64,000 bases of DNA from Amycolatopsis sp. WQ 127309 (GTDB taxonomy: Bacteria > Actinomycetota > Actinomycetes > Mycobacteriales > Pseudonocardiaceae), in the NCBI RefSeq assembly GCF_023023025.1, contig NZ_CP095481.1, positions 8,197,001 to 8,261,000 on the forward strand, read 5' to 3'. The notes under the pieces were generated by a model that saw nothing but the letters and a program-made list of their open reading frames with translations, did not search any database and was not told the origin of the DNA. The translations under genes and the position numbers were made by a program. Below are positions 1 through 10,495 of the stretch, piece by piece; positions within the stretch are counted from its first letter, which is position 1, and the number at the start of each line of letters is the position of its first letter.

Positions 1-1218
1 CGGCGGCTCGCCGCGAACGGGCAGCGGAAGCTGTTGCTGGTCAGCCGATCCGGCGTCGCCGAGGACGGGCTCGAAGCCGACCTCCGCGCGCTGGACGCCG
101 CGGTCACCGTCGCCGCCTGCGACGTCGGCGACCGGGCTGCTCTCGCGAGCTTGCTCGACGGCGTCGACCTCACGGCCGTGGTGCACGCCGCGGGGGTGCT
201 CGACGACGGCGTCCTCGGCTCGCTGACCCCGGACCGCTTCGAGACGGTGCTGCGGCCCAAGGCCGACGGCGCGTGGCACCTGCACGAACTCACGGCCGGG
301 CACGACCTCGCGGGCTTCGTGCTGTTCTCCTCGCTCGCGGGGACGATCGGGGGCGCGGGGCAGGCCAACTACGCCGCGGCGAACGCGTTCCTCGACGCCC
401 TCGCCGTCCACCGCCACGCCCACGGCCGGCCCGCGGTCTCGCTGGCGTGGGGGCCGTGGACGCCGGAAGCGGGCATGACCGCCGCCCTGCCCGACGCCGA
501 GATCCGGCGCCTGGCCCGGGCCGGCGTCGAACTGCTGGCCGCCGACGACGGGCTGGCCGTGTTCGACGCGGTCCGCGCGGGCGGCGACCCCCTGGCCGTG
601 CCGGTCCACCTGAACCTGCCGGTGCTGCGCGGCCAGGACGTCCCGCCGGTGCTGCGCAAGCTGGTGCCGCCGCGCCGGACCGCGGCGGCGGCCCCGGCCC
701 GGGCGGACCTCGCGCCGCGGCTGGCCGGGCTGTCCCCGGCGGACCGCATCGAGGTGCTCCTGGAGGTCGTCGCCGACGCGGTGGCCGTGGTGCTGGAACA
801 CGGGCCGGCGGACGTCGTCGGGCCGGACCAGGCGTTCACCGAACTGGGCTTCGACTCGCTCACCGCGGTCGAGCTGCGGCGACGGCTGGAGGGCGCCACC
901 GGGCTGCAGCTGCCGGCGACGCTCGCGTTCGACCAGCCGACCCCGCGCGACCTCGCGGCCTACCTCGCCGAGCTGGTCGCCCCGGAGGAGAAGCCGGAGC
1001 AGGCGATCCTCGCCGACCTGGCACGGCTGGAGAAGGTGCTGCAGGACGCCGTGCTCGACCCGGGTTCACACGAGGAGATCGCGACGCGGCTGGAGCAGCT
1101 GCGCGGCACGTGGAGCGCCCGTGAAGACGTGGAAGGCGACGGCTTCGACTTCGACGCCGCCAGCGACGAGGACGTCTTCGCGCTGCTGGACGAGAAGCTG
1201 AGCGCCGACTGGGACTGA
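1..1218 (+). CDS. Type I modular polyketide synthase, 3' end (KR-ACP-docking domain), partial
   Basis: This is the C-terminal end of a modular type I polyketide synthase; the gene begins before the window and is open from base 1. A ketoreductase domain comes first. It has the LDD motif (nt 199-207), which marks B-type KRs (D-hydroxyl product), the catalytic Ser region FSSLAG (nt 325-342) and the catalytic Tyr in [10 protein letters not shown] (nt 370-372). An acyl carrier protein follows, with the phosphopantetheine Ser in ELGFDSLTA (nt 856-858). The last ~80 residues are predicted helices ending in an acidic [12 protein letters not shown] segment, as in PKS C-terminal docking domains. There is no thioesterase, so the chain should pass to another subunit or a separate release enzyme. 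No further PKS gene follows on this side, so this looks like one border of the cluster. Confidence 0.95.
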   Translation, partial: RRLAANGQRKLLLVSRSGVAEDGLEADLRALDAAVTVAACDVGDRAALASLLDGVDLTAVVHAAGVLDDGVLGSLTPDRFETVLRPKADGAWHLHELTAGHDLAGFVLFSSLAGTIGGAGQANYAAANAFLDALAVHRHAHGRPAVSLAWGPWTPEAGMTAALPDAEIRRLARAGVELLAADDGLAVFDAVRAGGDPLAVPVHLNLPVLRGQDVPPVLRKLVPPRRTAAAAPARADLAPRLAGLSPADRIEVLLEVVADAVAVVLEHGPADVVGPDQAFTELGFDSLTAVELRRRLEGATGLQLPATLAFDQPTPRDLAAYLAELVAPEEKPEQAILADLARLEKVLQDAVLDPGSHEEIATRLEQLRGTWSAREDVEGDGFDFDAASDEDVFALLDEKLSADWD

Positions 1219-1219
1219 C

Positions 1220-1269
1220 ACGCACGAAGGGGCGGCACTTTCACGTGAAAGTGCCGCCCCTTCGTGCGT
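1220..1269. terminator. 50-bp perfect palindrome between convergent PKS and aldolase genes
   Basis: The sequence is a perfect inverted repeat without loop, centred on TTTCACGTGAAA at 1244/1245. It starts 1 nt after the PKS stop and ends 5 nt before the aldolase stop. It can act as a rho-independent-like terminator for both genes, although no T-run follows. Its central 18 bp (1236-1253) recur exactly inside a GH92 gene at 35928-35945. Confidence 0.8.
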
Positions 1270-1274
1270 TCGTC

Positions 1275-2306
1275 TTACTTGAGCTTCGTACCAGCCGAGC
1301 CGAGGGCCTGGCAGGCCTCCACGATCCGGGCGGCCATGCCACCCTCGGCGGCCTTGAGGTAGGAGCGGGGGTCGTAGACCTTCTTGTTGCCGACCTCGCC
1401 GTCGATCTTCAGGACGCCGTCGTAGTTTTTGAAGAAGTGGTCCACGATCGGGCGGGTGAACGCGTACTGCGTGTCGGTGTCCACGTTCATCTTCACCACC
1501 CCGTACGAGACGGCTTCGCGGATTTCTTCCGGCAGTGAGCCGGAGCCGCCGTGGAAGACCAGCTCGAACGGCTTGGACCCGGCGTCGAGGCCGAGTTTCT
1601 TCGACGCGGCTTCCTGGCCGCCCTTGAGCACGTCCGGGCGGAGCTTGACGTTGCCGGGCTTGTAGACGCCGTGGACGTTGCCGAAGGTGGCGGCGAGCAG
1701 GTAGCGGCCGTTCTCGCCGGAGCCGAGCGCGTCGATGGTTTTGAGGAAGTCGCCTTCGGCGGTGTAGAGCTTTTCGTTGATCTCCGCCTCGACGCCGTCT
1801 TCTTCGCCGCCGACGACGCCGATCTCGACTTCGAGGATGATGTTCGCCGCCGCGGTCTTGGCCAGCAGTTCCTGCGCGATGACGAGGTTCTCGTCGAGGT
1901 CGATGGCGGAGCCGTCCCACATGTGGGACTGGAACAGCGGGTTCTGGCCGTTTTTGACGCGTTCGGCGGAGATCTCGATCAGCGGCCGGACGAACCCGTC
2001 GAGTTTGTCTTTGGGGCAGTGGTCGGTGTGGAGGGCGACGTTGACGTCGTAGCGGGCGGCGACGACCTGCGCGAATTCGGCGAGGGCGACGGAGCCGACG
2101 ACCATGTCCTTGACTTTTTGGCCGGAGGCGAATTCGGCGCCGCCGGTGGAGAACTGGATGATCCCGTCGCTCTCCGCTTCGGCGAAGCCGCGGATGGCGG
2201 CGTTCACGGTTTCGGACGAGGTCACGTTGATGGCGGGGTAGGCGAACTCGTTCGCCTTGGCCCGATCCAGCATCTCCGCGTAGACCTCGGGGGTCGCGAT
2301 GGGCAT
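1275..2306 (-). CDS. fbaA: Class II fructose-bisphosphate aldolase
   Basis: The enzyme cleaves fructose-1,6-bisphosphate to dihydroxyacetone phosphate and glyceraldehyde-3-phosphate in the cytosol, using a divalent metal. The 343-residue length is typical of class IIA aldolases. The motif HTDHCPKD holds the catalytic Asp95 and metal ligand His96. Two further His ligands lie in FGNVHGVY (His212) and FHGGSGS (His252), and the NVDTDTQ phosphate-binding stretch follows. The ATG start has an AGAGG ribosome-binding site about 9 nt upstream. It is divergent from enolase, so two non-adjacent steps of glycolysis sit side by side here. From memory, the housekeeping fba of related genomes lies in another neighbourhood (DUF3151/purA), so this could be a second copy; that needs the rest of the genome. 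Confidence 0.96.
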   Translation of the reverse strand: MPIATPEVYAEMLDRAKANEFAYPAINVTSSETVNAAIRGFAEAESDGIIQFSTGGAEFASGQKVKDMVVGSVALAEFAQVVAARYDVNVALHTDHCPKDKLDGFVRPLIEISAERVKNGQNPLFQSHMWDGSAIDLDENLVIAQELLAKTAAANIILEVEIGVVGGEEDGVEAEINEKLYTAEGDFLKTIDALGSGENGRYLLAATFGNVHGVYKPGNVKLRPDVLKGGQEAASKKLGLDAGSKPFELVFHGGSGSLPEEIREAVSYGVVKMNVDTDTQYAFTRPIVDHFFKNYDGVLKIDGEVGNKKVYDPRSYLKAAEGGMAARIVEACQALGSAGTKLK

Positions 2307-3840
<1,534 letters not shown>

Positions 3841-3846
3841 GGAAAG

Positions 3847-3882
3847 ACCGCGGAGGCCTGGCGCGTGTCAGGCCTCCGCGGT
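3847..3882. terminator. Bidirectional terminator hairpin between enolase and MerR gene
   Basis: Arms ACCGCGGAGGCCTG (3847-3860) and its perfect complement (3869-3882) flank an 8-nt loop. The hairpin lies between two convergent genes and includes the stop codon of the MerR gene. Confidence 0.8.
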
Positions 3883-4503
3883 TTCCGCCCGGACCACGTT
3901 CACGAGCGCGAGGTGGCGGAGCCCGGCGAAGAGCCGTTCCCCGAGCAGGGTGGTGATCAACGCCGTCTCGGCGGGCCGGCGGGCGGGCCCGACGTCCGCG
4001 ATCAGCCCGGCGTCGACCTCGGCGGTCGCCCGGGCCAGCGCGGCGTAGTCGGCGAGCTTGCCGGTGACGGCGCTGTGGCCGAGGGCGTGGAAGGTGGCCA
4101 GGACGGTCACGAGGTTCGCGATGCTGGGATCGGCGGCGTCCACGGTGCCGCCGAGTTGGACACTGTGCTCGCCCAGCAGGGCCCGGACCCGGTCCAGCGC
4201 CCACGCCCGGGCGGCCTCGCCGGTCGGGCGCGTGCTGACCCGGCCGTCCTGGGCGACGCCCAGCACGACGGGGGAGGCGTGGCCGGAGTCGAGCGCGGCC
4301 AGCACGGCGGCCACTTCGGCCAGCGAAAGGCCGCCGATCTCGCGGAGCGCGCAGACGAGCCGGAGCCGCCGGAGGTGCTCGTCGGAGTACTGCGCCTGGT
4401 TCGGCCCGATCCGGCGCCCCGCGGGCAGCAGGCCCTCACGCAGGTAGTACTTGACGGTCGCGACCGGCACCCCCGACTCCGTGCTCAGCTCAGCCATCCG
4501 CAT
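3868..4503 (-). CDS. MerR-family transcriptional regulator
   Basis: This 211-residue protein has an N-terminal MerR winged helix-turn-helix (residues 1-70). It begins MRMAELSTESGV and contains the AQYSDEHLRRL wing segment. A long helical C-terminal effector region without cysteines follows, more like multidrug- or acyl-responsive MerR proteins than metal sensors. The start at 4503 has a GAGAAGGGG ribosome-binding site upstream; an ATG at 4497 is an alternative. It is divergent from an acyl-CoA ligase about 200 bp away, so regulation of that gene is a reasonable inference. The effector is unknown. Confidence 0.88.
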   Translation of the reverse strand: MRMAELSTESGVPVATVKYYLREGLLPAGRRIGPNQAQYSDEHLRRLRLVCALREIGGLSLAEVAAVLAALDSGHASPVVLGVAQDGRVSTRPTGEAARAWALDRVRALLGEHSVQLGGTVDAADPSIANLVTVLATFHALGHSAVTGKLADYAALARATAEVDAGLIADVGPARRPAETALITTLLGERLFAGLRHLALVNVVRAETAEA

Positions 4504-4522
4504 GTGCCGGTACCCCTTCTCC

Positions 4523-4547
4523 GTCTCCCTGCCCGCGCACGGGAGAC
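4523..4547. promoter_or_regulatory. Inverted repeat upstream of the MerR gene (candidate operator)
   Basis: GTCTCCC and GGGAGAC form perfect 7-bp arms separated by 11 bp, in the divergent gap between merR and the acyl-CoA ligase. The 25-bp span is compatible with a MerR dimer site, but no 19-bp-spaced promoter elements were recognised around it. Confidence 0.35.
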
Positions 4548-4704
4548 CCAGTGGATCGTGGACTCTCGGCGGCTGCCCAGCACCGGGCGGAAAATCTAGT
4601 GCGATGCGCACACCTCGCCACCCGTCCGGCCGGTACTGGACAAATCCTTGAACCCGATCGGCGAGACTCGGGCCAGGAGCTTGCCGGCGACGAAGGGGCG
4701 GGCC

Positions 4705-6105
4705 ATGGCCACCATCTGCGGGACCGACGCCGCGTACACCCTCGACGAGCTCGAGGCGGACGCCGCGGGGATCGCGGCCGAACTGACCGCGCGGGGCCTC
4801 GGGCGCGGCGATCGCGTGCTGCTCAAGGCGGACAACTCGATCGGCTACGTCACGGCGGTGCTGGCCCTGGTCCACCTCGGCGCGTCGATCGTGCTGATCG
4901 ACCACCGGGACAGCCCGGCGGCCACCCACGACGTCCTCAGCCGTGCGAAGGTCAAGGCGTGCCTGGTGGACGACGCCACCGCGGCGGCGAGCGTCGCCCC
5001 GGTCCCGGCGATCCTGCTGCCGGAGCTGGCCGCGGCCGCCCGGCCGCTGCCGGGCGGTGTCGACGCCGGTGCGTGGGCCGCGCTGCCCGACGGCCTGCTC
5101 ATGTCGTCGTCGGGGTCGACCGGCCGGCCGAAGGTGGTCGTGAAGTCCGGCGCCGTGTTCCTCGCCAACCTCCGGCGCACCGCGGACACGCTCGGCTACA
5201 CGCGTTCCGACGTCCTCGCGCCGTTCCTGCCGTTCTCCCACCAGTACGGCCTGTCGATCGTGCTGCTCGCCTGGCTCGTGCGCTGCTCACTGGTGGTCGT
5301 GCCCTACCGCCGGCTCGACCACGCGCTCGGCCTGGCCGGCCTGCGCGGCGCGACCGTGCTCGACGCCGCGCCCTCGACCTACCGCAGCATGCTGAACATC
5401 ACCCGGCAGCGGCCGGTCCTGCGGGCCGCGCTGCGGCGCGCGCGGATGCTGTGCGTCGGCGCCGCGCCGCTGAACCACCGGCTGGTCGCGGAGTACCGCG
5501 CGGAGTTCGGGAAGCCCCTGCTGGACGGCTACGGCAGCACGGAGCTCGGCAACATCTCCTTCGCCGTGCCCGGCAACCCGGTCGCCACCGGCCGCCCGGT
5601 CCGCGGGGTGGACGTCCGCGTCGTCGACGACTCCGACGTCGCGGTCGCGCCCGGCGAGGTGGGCGAGCTGCTCGTGCGCACCCCCGACCTGCCGACCGGG
5701 GTGCTGGACGACGACGGCGAGGTGGCACCGGAGCCGGGTGGCTGGTTCCGCACCGGCGACTTCGGCCTGCTCGACGGCGCCGGCAACCTCCACGTCCTGG
5801 GCCGCAAGCGCGCGGTCCACCGGATGGGCTACACGCTGTACCCGGACATGATCGAAGCGCGCGTCGCGGAGGCGGGCTGCTGCGCGAAGGTCGTCGCGGT
5901 CCCCGACGAGCGCCACGGCAGCCGCCTGGTCGCCTTCGTCGAGGACGAGGCCGGCCACGCCCCGGCGTACTGGCGCGAGCGGATGGCCCGGATCCTGCCG
6001 CCGTACGAGGTCCCCAACCGGGTGGTCGTCGTCGACAGCTTCCCGCTGAACCGCAACGGCAAACCGGACGGCCGCCGCCTGGAAGAACTCGCGGCCACCG
6101 CCTAG
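4705..6105 (+). CDS. Class I adenylate-forming acyl-CoA ligase (AMP-binding)
   Basis: The protein should activate a carboxylic acid as an acyl-AMP and transfer it to CoA or a carrier. The ATG at 4705 has AAGGGG 6 nt upstream and is preferred to an upstream in-frame TTG at 4648; the product is 466 residues. In order are the P-loop SSSGSTGRPK, the adenine-binding LDGYGSTELG, the ATP-ribose Asp in WFRTGDFG, the hinge LGRKRAVHRMGY and the C-terminal catalytic Lys in LNRNGKPDGR. It is slightly shorter than usual (500-550). The substrate cannot be told. The neighbouring MerR regulator and the convergent CoA-transferase suggest a small acyl-CoA pathway; a role in feeding the PKS is possible but unsupported. 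Confidence 0.88.
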   Translation: MATICGTDAAYTLDELEADAAGIAAELTARGLGRGDRVLLKADNSIGYVTAVLALVHLGASIVLIDHRDSPAATHDVLSRAKVKACLVDDATAAASVAPVPAILLPELAAAARPLPGGVDAGAWAALPDGLLMSSSGSTGRPKVVVKSGAVFLANLRRTADTLGYTRSDVLAPFLPFSHQYGLSIVLLAWLVRCSLVVVPYRRLDHALGLAGLRGATVLDAAPSTYRSMLNITRQRPVLRAALRRARMLCVGAAPLNHRLVAEYRAEFGKPLLDGYGSTELGNISFAVPGNPVATGRPVRGVDVRVVDDSDVAVAPGEVGELLVRTPDLPTGVLDDDGEVAPEPGGWFRTGDFGLLDGAGNLHVLGRKRAVHRMGYTLYPDMIEARVAEAGCCAKVVAVPDERHGSRLVAFVEDEAGHAPAYWRERMARILPPYEVPNRVVVVDSFPLNRNGKPDGRRLEELAATA

Positions 6106-7286
6106 AGCGCGCCGCGCTCGCGCAGGTCCGCGGCGTCGAAGCCGAACTCCGTGAGCACCGCGTCCGTGTGTTCGCCCAGCGCCGGGATCGGGTCGAGGCG
6201 CGGCGGGCGGCCGGGCACCGTCACCGGCGGCAGCGTCATCCGCAGTGGTCCCACGGGCGAGCCGACCTCGGCGAACCGGTCGCGTTCGGTCAGCTGCGGG
6301 TGCTCCAGGACCTCCGGCAGCTCCCGGCGGCGGGCGTGCGCGATCCGGCCCTCGCTCAGCCGCGCCGCCAGCTCCTCGCCGGTCAGCCCGGCGAAGATGG
6401 CGCCGATCTCCCGCTCCAGCTCGGCCCGGTGAGCGACGCGGGCGCTGCCCGTCGCGAACCGCTCGTCGGACGTCCACTCGGGACGGCCGACCGCGTGCCG
6501 GCAGAACGCGGCCCACTCCCGGTCGTTCTGCACGGCCAGCACCAGCTGCGTGCCGTCGCCGGCGGCGAACGTGCCGTACGGCGCGATCGCCGGGTGGCTC
6601 GTGCCCGCCCGCGGGGGCGGGGTGCCGCCGAAACCCGTGTAGTAGAGCGGGAAGCCCATCCACTCGATCAGCGCGTCGAACAGGCTCACCTCCAGCTCGG
6701 TGCCCTCGCCGGTGCGTTCGCGGTGGAACAACGCCGACAGGATCCCGGAGTAGGCGTACATCCCGGCCCCGATGTCGGCCGCCGGGATGCCGCTCTTCGC
6801 CGGCTCTTCCGCCGTGCCGGTCACCGACACCAGCCCGGCTTCGGACTGGATCAGCAGGTCGTACGCCTTCGCGTCGCGGTACGGGCCGGTCGAGCCGTAC
6901 CCCGAGATCGAGCACGTGATCAGCCCCGGCCGTGACGCCCGCAGCGCGGCGGCGCCGAGCCCGAGCCGCTCGGCGACGCCGGGGGCGAAGTTCTGCACGA
7001 AGACGTCGGCGCCGTCGATCAGCCGGCCCATCACCTCGGGCGCGGCCTCGTGCTTCAGGTCGAGCGTGACGCTCTCCTTCGACCGGTTCAGCCAGACGAA
7101 GTGGCTCGAAAGCCCGCGGACGGTCTCGTCGTAGGCCCGCGCGAAGTCGCCGCTGCCCGGCCGCTCGATCTTGAGCACCCGCGCGCCGAGGTCGGCCAGG
7201 TGCCGCGTGGCCAGCGGCGCCGCAACCGCCTGTTCGCAGGAGACGACGGTGACGCCGTCGAGCGGGAGGGAGGGCAGGGAAGACAC
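6102..7286 (-). CDS. Family III CoA-transferase (CaiB/BaiF)
   Basis: Family III CoA-transferases move CoA between carboxylic acids through an aspartyl-CoA thioester. This 394-residue protein has typical length and motifs: GARVLKIERPGSGDFAR, FVWLNRSKESVTLDL, NFAPGVAERLGLG, the active-site Asp143 in KAYDLLIQSEAG, and IGAGMYAYSGILSAL. The start is a GTG with AGGA about 8 nt upstream. It converges with the acyl-CoA ligase and the two stop codons overlap in the sequence CTAG (6102-6105). The two enzymes may serve one acyl-CoA pathway, but the substrates are not evident. Confidence 0.9.
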   Translation of the reverse strand: MSSLPSLPLDGVTVVSCEQAVAAPLATRHLADLGARVLKIERPGSGDFARAYDETVRGLSSHFVWLNRSKESVTLDLKHEAAPEVMGRLIDGADVFVQNFAPGVAERLGLGAAALRASRPGLITCSISGYGSTGPYRDAKAYDLLIQSEAGLVSVTGTAEEPAKSGIPAADIGAGMYAYSGILSALFHRERTGEGTELEVSLFDALIEWMGFPLYYTGFGGTPPPRAGTSHPAIAPYGTFAAGDGTQLVLAVQNDREWAAFCRHAVGRPEWTSDERFATGSARVAHRAELEREIGAIFAGLTGEELAARLSEGRIAHARRRELPEVLEHPQLTERDRFAEVGSPVGPLRMTLPPVTVPGRPPRLDPIPALGEHTDAVLTEFGFDAADLRERGAL

Positions 7287-7491
7287 CGCCGCATCCTGTC
7301 ACCTCACCCGGACGCGGGCGGGGTGACCGGATCCCGGGGCCCGGCCAGTAAGGTGATCGAAGGGTTTCGGCCCTGTTCGGTGACGTCCGCGACGGCGGCG
7401 TCCCGAGCGCCGGTACGCGAGCGCAAGGCGGTGCGACCCACCGCCCGGCACCGCGCCGGAAACCCCGCATCGCAGCTGAGACTGGAGATCC

Positions 7492-10317
7492 GTGGCCCTA
7501 CGCAGCGGCCTCCGGGCCTTGCCCGGGACAGAACTGGCCGGCCGGGAGTGGGAGGTCCGGCTGCTCGCCGACCGGGCCCGGGCCGCCGCCGTCGGCGCGG
7601 GACAGGCGGTCCTGCTGCGCGGGCCCGCGGGGATCGGGAAGACGAAGCTGCTCGCCGCCGCGCTCGACGAGCTCGACGGGATCGCCGCCACCGTGCTCAC
7701 GGTGGCCTGCCCGGACAGCGGGGTCGCGGCCTACGAAGCCGTCCGCGCGCTGTTCGAGCCGCTGCAGCCGGCCGGCGCCGCCGCGGGCGAGCTGCTCACC
7801 GGCAGCGCCCGGCTGGCGCTGCCGGCCCTCGTGCCCGCGCTGGGCGAGGGCCAGGGCAGCGCCGACACCTACTCCGTGATGCACGGCCTGCACTGGCTCA
7901 CCGCCGGCCTGGCCGCCCGCGGCCTCGTGGTGCTCGCCCTCGACGACGTCCAGTGGTGCGACGAGACGTCGCTGCGGTGGCTGGGGTTCCTGCTGCGCCG
8001 CGCCGAAGACCTGCCGCTGCTGGTGCTGATGACCCAGCGGACCGGGCCGGACGAGCCCGTGCCGGAGGTGCTCGGCGAGATCGGCGCGGCCCTGAGCTGC
8101 CTGACGGTCGACCTGGCGCCGCTGTCCCCGGACGCCGTCGCCGACGTCCTGGAGTCGTCGTTCGGCGCGGCGCCGGACCCGGTCTTCGCCGCCCGCGTCC
8201 TCGACCTCACCGGCGGGAACCCGTTCCTGCTCGACCGGGTCGTCAGCCGGGTGCGGGACGAGGGGACGCCGGGCGCCGAGCGTGTGGCGCTGCTCGAACG
8301 GATCGGCCGCGAGGTCGTGGCGCGGCCGCTGCTGGACCGGCTCCCGGAAGGCGCGTTCGCCGTGGCGCGCGCGATCGCCGTGCTGAGCGGCGAAGACCTG
8401 GAGACGATCGCCGCGCTCGCCGGGACCCAGCCCGGCCCGGCGAGCGGCGCCGTGCGGGCCCTGCGCGCCGGCGAGCTGCTGGCGCCGGACCGGCTGGACT
8501 ACGCGCACGACCTGATCCGCACCGCGGTGCTGGACTCCGTGCCGCCCGCCGAGCTGGCCCGGCTGCGGGAACGCGCGGCCGTCCTGCTCAACGACCGCGG
8601 CCGGCCCGCCGAGGAGGTCGCCGTCCACCTGCTGCTGCTCGACTCGGTGCCGCAGCCGTGGATGGTCAACGTGCTGCGCGACGCCGCCGTCTCGGCCGAG
8701 GGCCGGGGCGCGCCCTCGGCCGCCGCCCGGTACCTGACCCGCGCCCTGCGGGCCGACGAGGACGACGTCGCCGTGCTGGTGCACCTGTCCCGGGTCCAGG
8801 GGCAGCTGGACCCGGCGTCGTCCCTGCGGCACCTGGAGCACGTGCTGGGCCTGGTGACCGATCCGCGCCGCCGGGTGCCGGTCGTCATGCAGTACACGAT
8901 GATCTCCCTGGCCGCGCAGAACTCCCAGCGGGCCTACGCGCTGGGCGAAGAGGCGCTGGACGCCCTGGTCGCCGCCGGTGGCCCGGACCCGTCGCCCGCC
9001 GACCGGGCCCTGCGGATGCTGATCGAGTCCGCGCTGCTGCTCTCGGGCCTCGACGAGAAGTCCGGCGTGCCCCGGGTCAGCGCGCGGCTGCGCGACGTCA
9101 CGCCGCCGCCCGGCGACACCGCCGAGGAACGCCAGCTGCTGGGCATGCTCTCGTCGCTGGGCACGCTGCAGGGCCGGCCGGCGGCCGAAGTGGCCGACCA
9201 GGCGAGCCGGGTCCTGCTGATCGGCGACGTCGCCCCCGGCGGCTGGGCCGTGCTGGGCGCCGTCCTCTCGCTCTACCTGGGTGACCACGGCGAGCCGGCG
9301 CTGACCGCGATCAACGAGCTCCTGAACCACGCCCAGAGCCGTGGCGAGGCGTGGACCTACGCCCTCGGCGCGAGCACCCGCGCGCTGATGCACGAGTTCA
9401 CCGGGAACCTCGCGGAAGGGCTGTCGGACGCGCAGTACTCGTTCGACGTCGTCACGCAGGAGCGGTGGGCCCCGGGTGTCTCCATGCCACAGGCGGCGCT
9501 CGGCGCGATGCTGGTCCGCCAAGGGGACCCGGTCCGCGCCGAGGAGGTGCTGGACACGGTGACCCGGCCGCGGCTGTCGGAGTTCACCCTGGAGTACCAC
9601 TGGTTCCTGATGGCCCGGGCCCGGGCGCGGGCGGCGCAGGGCGACGTCGAAGGCGCGCTGACCGTGCTGCGCACCTGCGGGGACAGCCTGCGCGGCAGCG
9701 GCATCGGCAACCCGGTGCTGGCGCCGTGGTGGTACGACTCGGCCGAGCTGCTGGCGGGCCTCGGCCGGGTGGCCGAGGGCGTGGCCGTGCTCGACGAGGT
9801 CGAGCCGGCGGTCCGCCGCTGGGGCACCACGCGGGCCCTCGGCATGCTGGAGACCGGCCGCGGGGTGCTGGCCGACGGCGACGCGGCGATCGAGCGGCTG
9901 TCGGCGGCCGCGGACGTGCTGGCCGGCTCGCCCGCCAAGCTGGAGCTCGCGAAGGCCGAGTACCTGCTGGGCCGCCGGCTGCTGCGCCGGGGCGACACCG
10001 AGGGCGCGCGGGAACGGTTGCGCCGCTCGATCGACCTGTCCGTGCTCAGCCGGGACAGGCAGCAGCTCGGGCTGGCGCTGCCGGCGCTGACCGAGGCGGG
10101 CGGGCGGATGCGCAGCGGGACCGACTCGCCGGCGGACGCGCTGAGCGGCAGCGAGCGGCGGGTCGCCGAGCGGGCGGCGACCGGCGCGACCAACCGGGAG
10201 ATCGCCGAGTCGCTGTTCCTCACCCAGCGCACCGTCGAGGTGCACCTGACCAGCGTCTACCGCAAGCTGGGTATCAAGGGGCGGGCGGATCTCGCGGAGG
10301 CCCTGCGCACCTGGTGA
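7492..10317 (+). CDS. LAL-type LuxR regulator 1, intact ATPase motif
   Basis: This 941-residue protein is a large ATP-binding regulator of the LuxR family, like the pathway activators of polyketide clusters (PikD, RapH). The N-terminal STAND/AAA-type ATPase has a full Walker A GPAGIGKT (residues 44-51, Lys50) and a Walker B ending in Asp151-Asp152. A long helical repeat (TPR-like) middle follows, and a LuxR helix-turn-helix fills the last ~58 residues (TNREIAESLFLTQRTVEVHL). The GTG start has GGAG 4 nt upstream. Two further LAL genes follow in the same direction, the first after a 178-bp gap. A link to the PKS gene at the window start is plausible but 6 kb of unrelated genes lie between. Confidence 0.93.
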   Translation: MALRSGLRALPGTELAGREWEVRLLADRARAAAVGAGQAVLLRGPAGIGKTKLLAAALDELDGIAATVLTVACPDSGVAAYEAVRALFEPLQPAGAAAGELLTGSARLALPALVPALGEGQGSADTYSVMHGLHWLTAGLAARGLVVLALDDVQWCDETSLRWLGFLLRRAEDLPLLVLMTQRTGPDEPVPEVLGEIGAALSCLTVDLAPLSPDAVADVLESSFGAAPDPVFAARVLDLTGGNPFLLDRVVSRVRDEGTPGAERVALLERIGREVVARPLLDRLPEGAFAVARAIAVLSGEDLETIAALAGTQPGPASGAVRALRAGELLAPDRLDYAHDLIRTAVLDSVPPAELARLRERAAVLLNDRGRPAEEVAVHLLLLDSVPQPWMVNVLRDAAVSAEGRGAPSAAARYLTRALRADEDDVAVLVHLSRVQGQLDPASSLRHLEHVLGLVTDPRRRVPVVMQYTMISLAAQNSQRAYALGEEALDALVAAGGPDPSPADRALRMLIESALLLSGLDEKSGVPRVSARLRDVTPPPGDTAEERQLLGMLSSLGTLQGRPAAEVADQASRVLLIGDVAPGGWAVLGAVLSLYLGDHGEPALTAINELLNHAQSRGEAWTYALGASTRALMHEFTGNLAEGLSDAQYSFDVVTQERWAPGVSMPQAALGAMLVRQGDPVRAEEVLDTVTRPRLSEFTLEYHWFLMARARARAAQGDVEGALTVLRTCGDSLRGSGIGNPVLAPWWYDSAELLAGLGRVAEGVAVLDEVEPAVRRWGTTRALGMLETGRGVLADGDAAIERLSAAADVLAGSPAKLELAKAEYLLGRRLLRRGDTEGARERLRRSIDLSVLSRDRQQLGLALPALTEAGGRMRSGTDSPADALSGSERRVAERAATGATNREIAESLFLTQRTVEVHLTSVYRKLGIKGRADLAEALRTW

Positions 10318-10443
10318 GCGGTGGTAGCCCTCACCCGCCGTCACGCATTGCCCGCTTGTGCCACCCGGAATGGTCAAGGGGGACGGAAATACCCGTCCGG
10401 CGGCCACGGCGTCGGCGGATGCCGTAGTGCGGAGCTAGCCTCC

Positions 10444-10459
10444 CTGGTGGATCCACCAG
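10444..10459. promoter_or_regulatory. 16-bp perfect palindrome upstream of LAL regulator 2
   Basis: CTGGTGGATCCACCAG reads the same on both strands and lies 37 bp before the start codon of the second LAL gene, in the only sizeable gap of the three-gene series. This is a likely operator for a dimeric regulator, possibly one of the LAL proteins themselves. Confidence 0.5.
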
Positions 10460-10495
10460 TCCGAGCGCCCGTCGTCGCGCCGAGGGAGGTCGTCC

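Noticed and set aside
4648..4704. Upstream TTG start for the acyl-CoA ligase
   Set aside because: The extra 19 residues match no ligase N-terminus, while the ATG at 4705 has a well spaced AAGGGG site.
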